Shown here one piece after another: positions 63,192-64,000 of a stretch of 64,000 nucleotides of DNA (position 1 is the first letter of the stretch; each line of letters begins with the position of its first letter). Both the position numbers and the translations under genes were made by a program. Source of the stretch: Phorcus lineatus (lineage: Eukaryota; Mollusca; Gastropoda; Trochida; Trochidae). Below the pieces are notes generated by a model, which was not told where the DNA came from, searched no databases, and saw nothing but the letters and a program-made list of their open reading frames with translations. The stretch covers positions 16,739,924 to 16,803,923 of the forward strand of contig OV121097.1 of NCBI GenBank assembly GCA_921293015.1. Reading direction: 5' to 3'.

Positions 63192-64000
63192 AGCATGCTG
63201 GAATAGGAACGCGACAAATTCAAGTGAAAAAGGCTGAGGATAGCTAAATACCTCTTAATTAAATCGGGTTTCGTCGTGGATATGTTCTTCCCTGTTTTTC
63301 CCTTTTCAAAACAGTATTGGTATTTTTATATTGGGGTATTTGGAATCCTTTTTTTCATTTTAGACACCCGTCGTAGGTTCTCAGTCCATCTTAAAACTAG
63401 GTTTCAGATTTTGATAATTTTCACAGTTAGTCACGTGTCTCTCTAAAGACTTACACACCTAGAAAGTAATTAATGTTTGAATGCAGTGCTATAATAAAAT
63501 CCAGCGCGTTGTCACTCATCGTTCGCTAGTTACACTAAATGCTCACAGGTTTCACAGCATAACAAGACCGCGATGGTGTTGCAGGAGTTCCCCCTTTCAT
63601 GATTTCTCATTTTAATTTTAGAGAGGCTAATTATGTCTTTAGATCTAAATTTTGAACTGAATAATTTTCAGTTTGTGAAAAACATTTCCCCTGCTATCCG
63701 CCCCTCCCTAGCACCATCAAAAGTGCTTGCTTTCTATGAACATACGCTCATATATGAATCTCTCATCATTGCGGTTTGCTCTCGTTGTGATAGTACGTGA
63801 GAGGTCAACCCTGCATATTAATTTCTTGCTTAGGTGAACTTCGGATTTTGTAGCAGCGTTTGGAGTCGACAGCCTATGTGAGTAATACCGTCTTACTCTA
63901 ATCGTTATCGATACATTCCTTTGACAGATGGTAATGTGCAACTTTATAAGGTGCATTTGTAAGTGATCAATGTCATCACTGCGAATAAATAGCAGGTAAT
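63192..64000. other. Right edge, no feature recognised
   Basis: No supported gene or RNA. A 79-codon minus frame (63717-63956) lacks any recognisable feature. Confidence 0.35.

Overview
The window is AT-rich, intron-rich animal DNA. Short exons with clean GT/AG boundaries, a Polycomb-like gene, an ornithine-decarboxylase-type gene, a cluster of IgGFc-binding-domain receptors and a dense load of MITEs and LINE scraps suggest a lophotrochozoan, most likely a marine bivalve. That assignment is inferred from gene families and repeat style, not from a species marker. Most of the long open frames here are repeat artefacts. The real genes are made of short exons that I joined by splice sites, phase and homology.

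Layout: (1) 331-1858, minus: first three coding exons of a Polycomb-like protein (Tudor plus start of PHD finger), running off the left edge; a candidate promoter lies near 4.1-4.2 kb. (2) 5035-6898: perfect-looking 932-bp tandem duplication. (3) 7357-17873, minus: nine-exon, 424-aa ornithine-decarboxylase-like gene, with the fold and PLP lysine intact but with altered substrate-side residues. Its last intron carries an inverted repeat with regularly spaced ACGTACGTACGT palindromes. (4) 18-30 kb: no host gene recognised; several MITEs, a dead mariner transposase and a dead copy of a dispersed multicopy gene family. (5) 30373-36526, minus: receptor 1 (signal peptide, IgGFc-binding domain, TM helix, 290-residue tyrosine-rich tail). 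(6) 36.5-41.6 kb: intergenic, packed with MITEs. (7) 41632-48294 (tail continues to 48411), plus: receptor 2, whose first domain exon sits behind about 36 copies of a 38-bp minisatellite made from its own splice acceptor and exon start. It has a one-base frame break and an in-frame stop before an ITAM-like tail. (8) 49.6-51.3 kb: another minisatellite and a LINE fragment. (9) 54647-59498, plus: receptor 3 with two tandem IgGFc-binding domains, TM helix and short tail. (10) 59.5-64 kb: MITEs and a second LINE fragment.

The three receptors share one design: phase-1 signal-peptide exon, whole-domain exon(s), phase-1 TM exon, separate tail exon. Ectodomains are similar, while the cytoplasmic tails are unrelated (many YxxV/I motifs; ITAM-like; short basic). 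This looks like a locally duplicated family of cell-surface recognition receptors with exchanged signalling ends, probably immune or mucosal in role. Function is inference: no binding partner can be read from the sequence.
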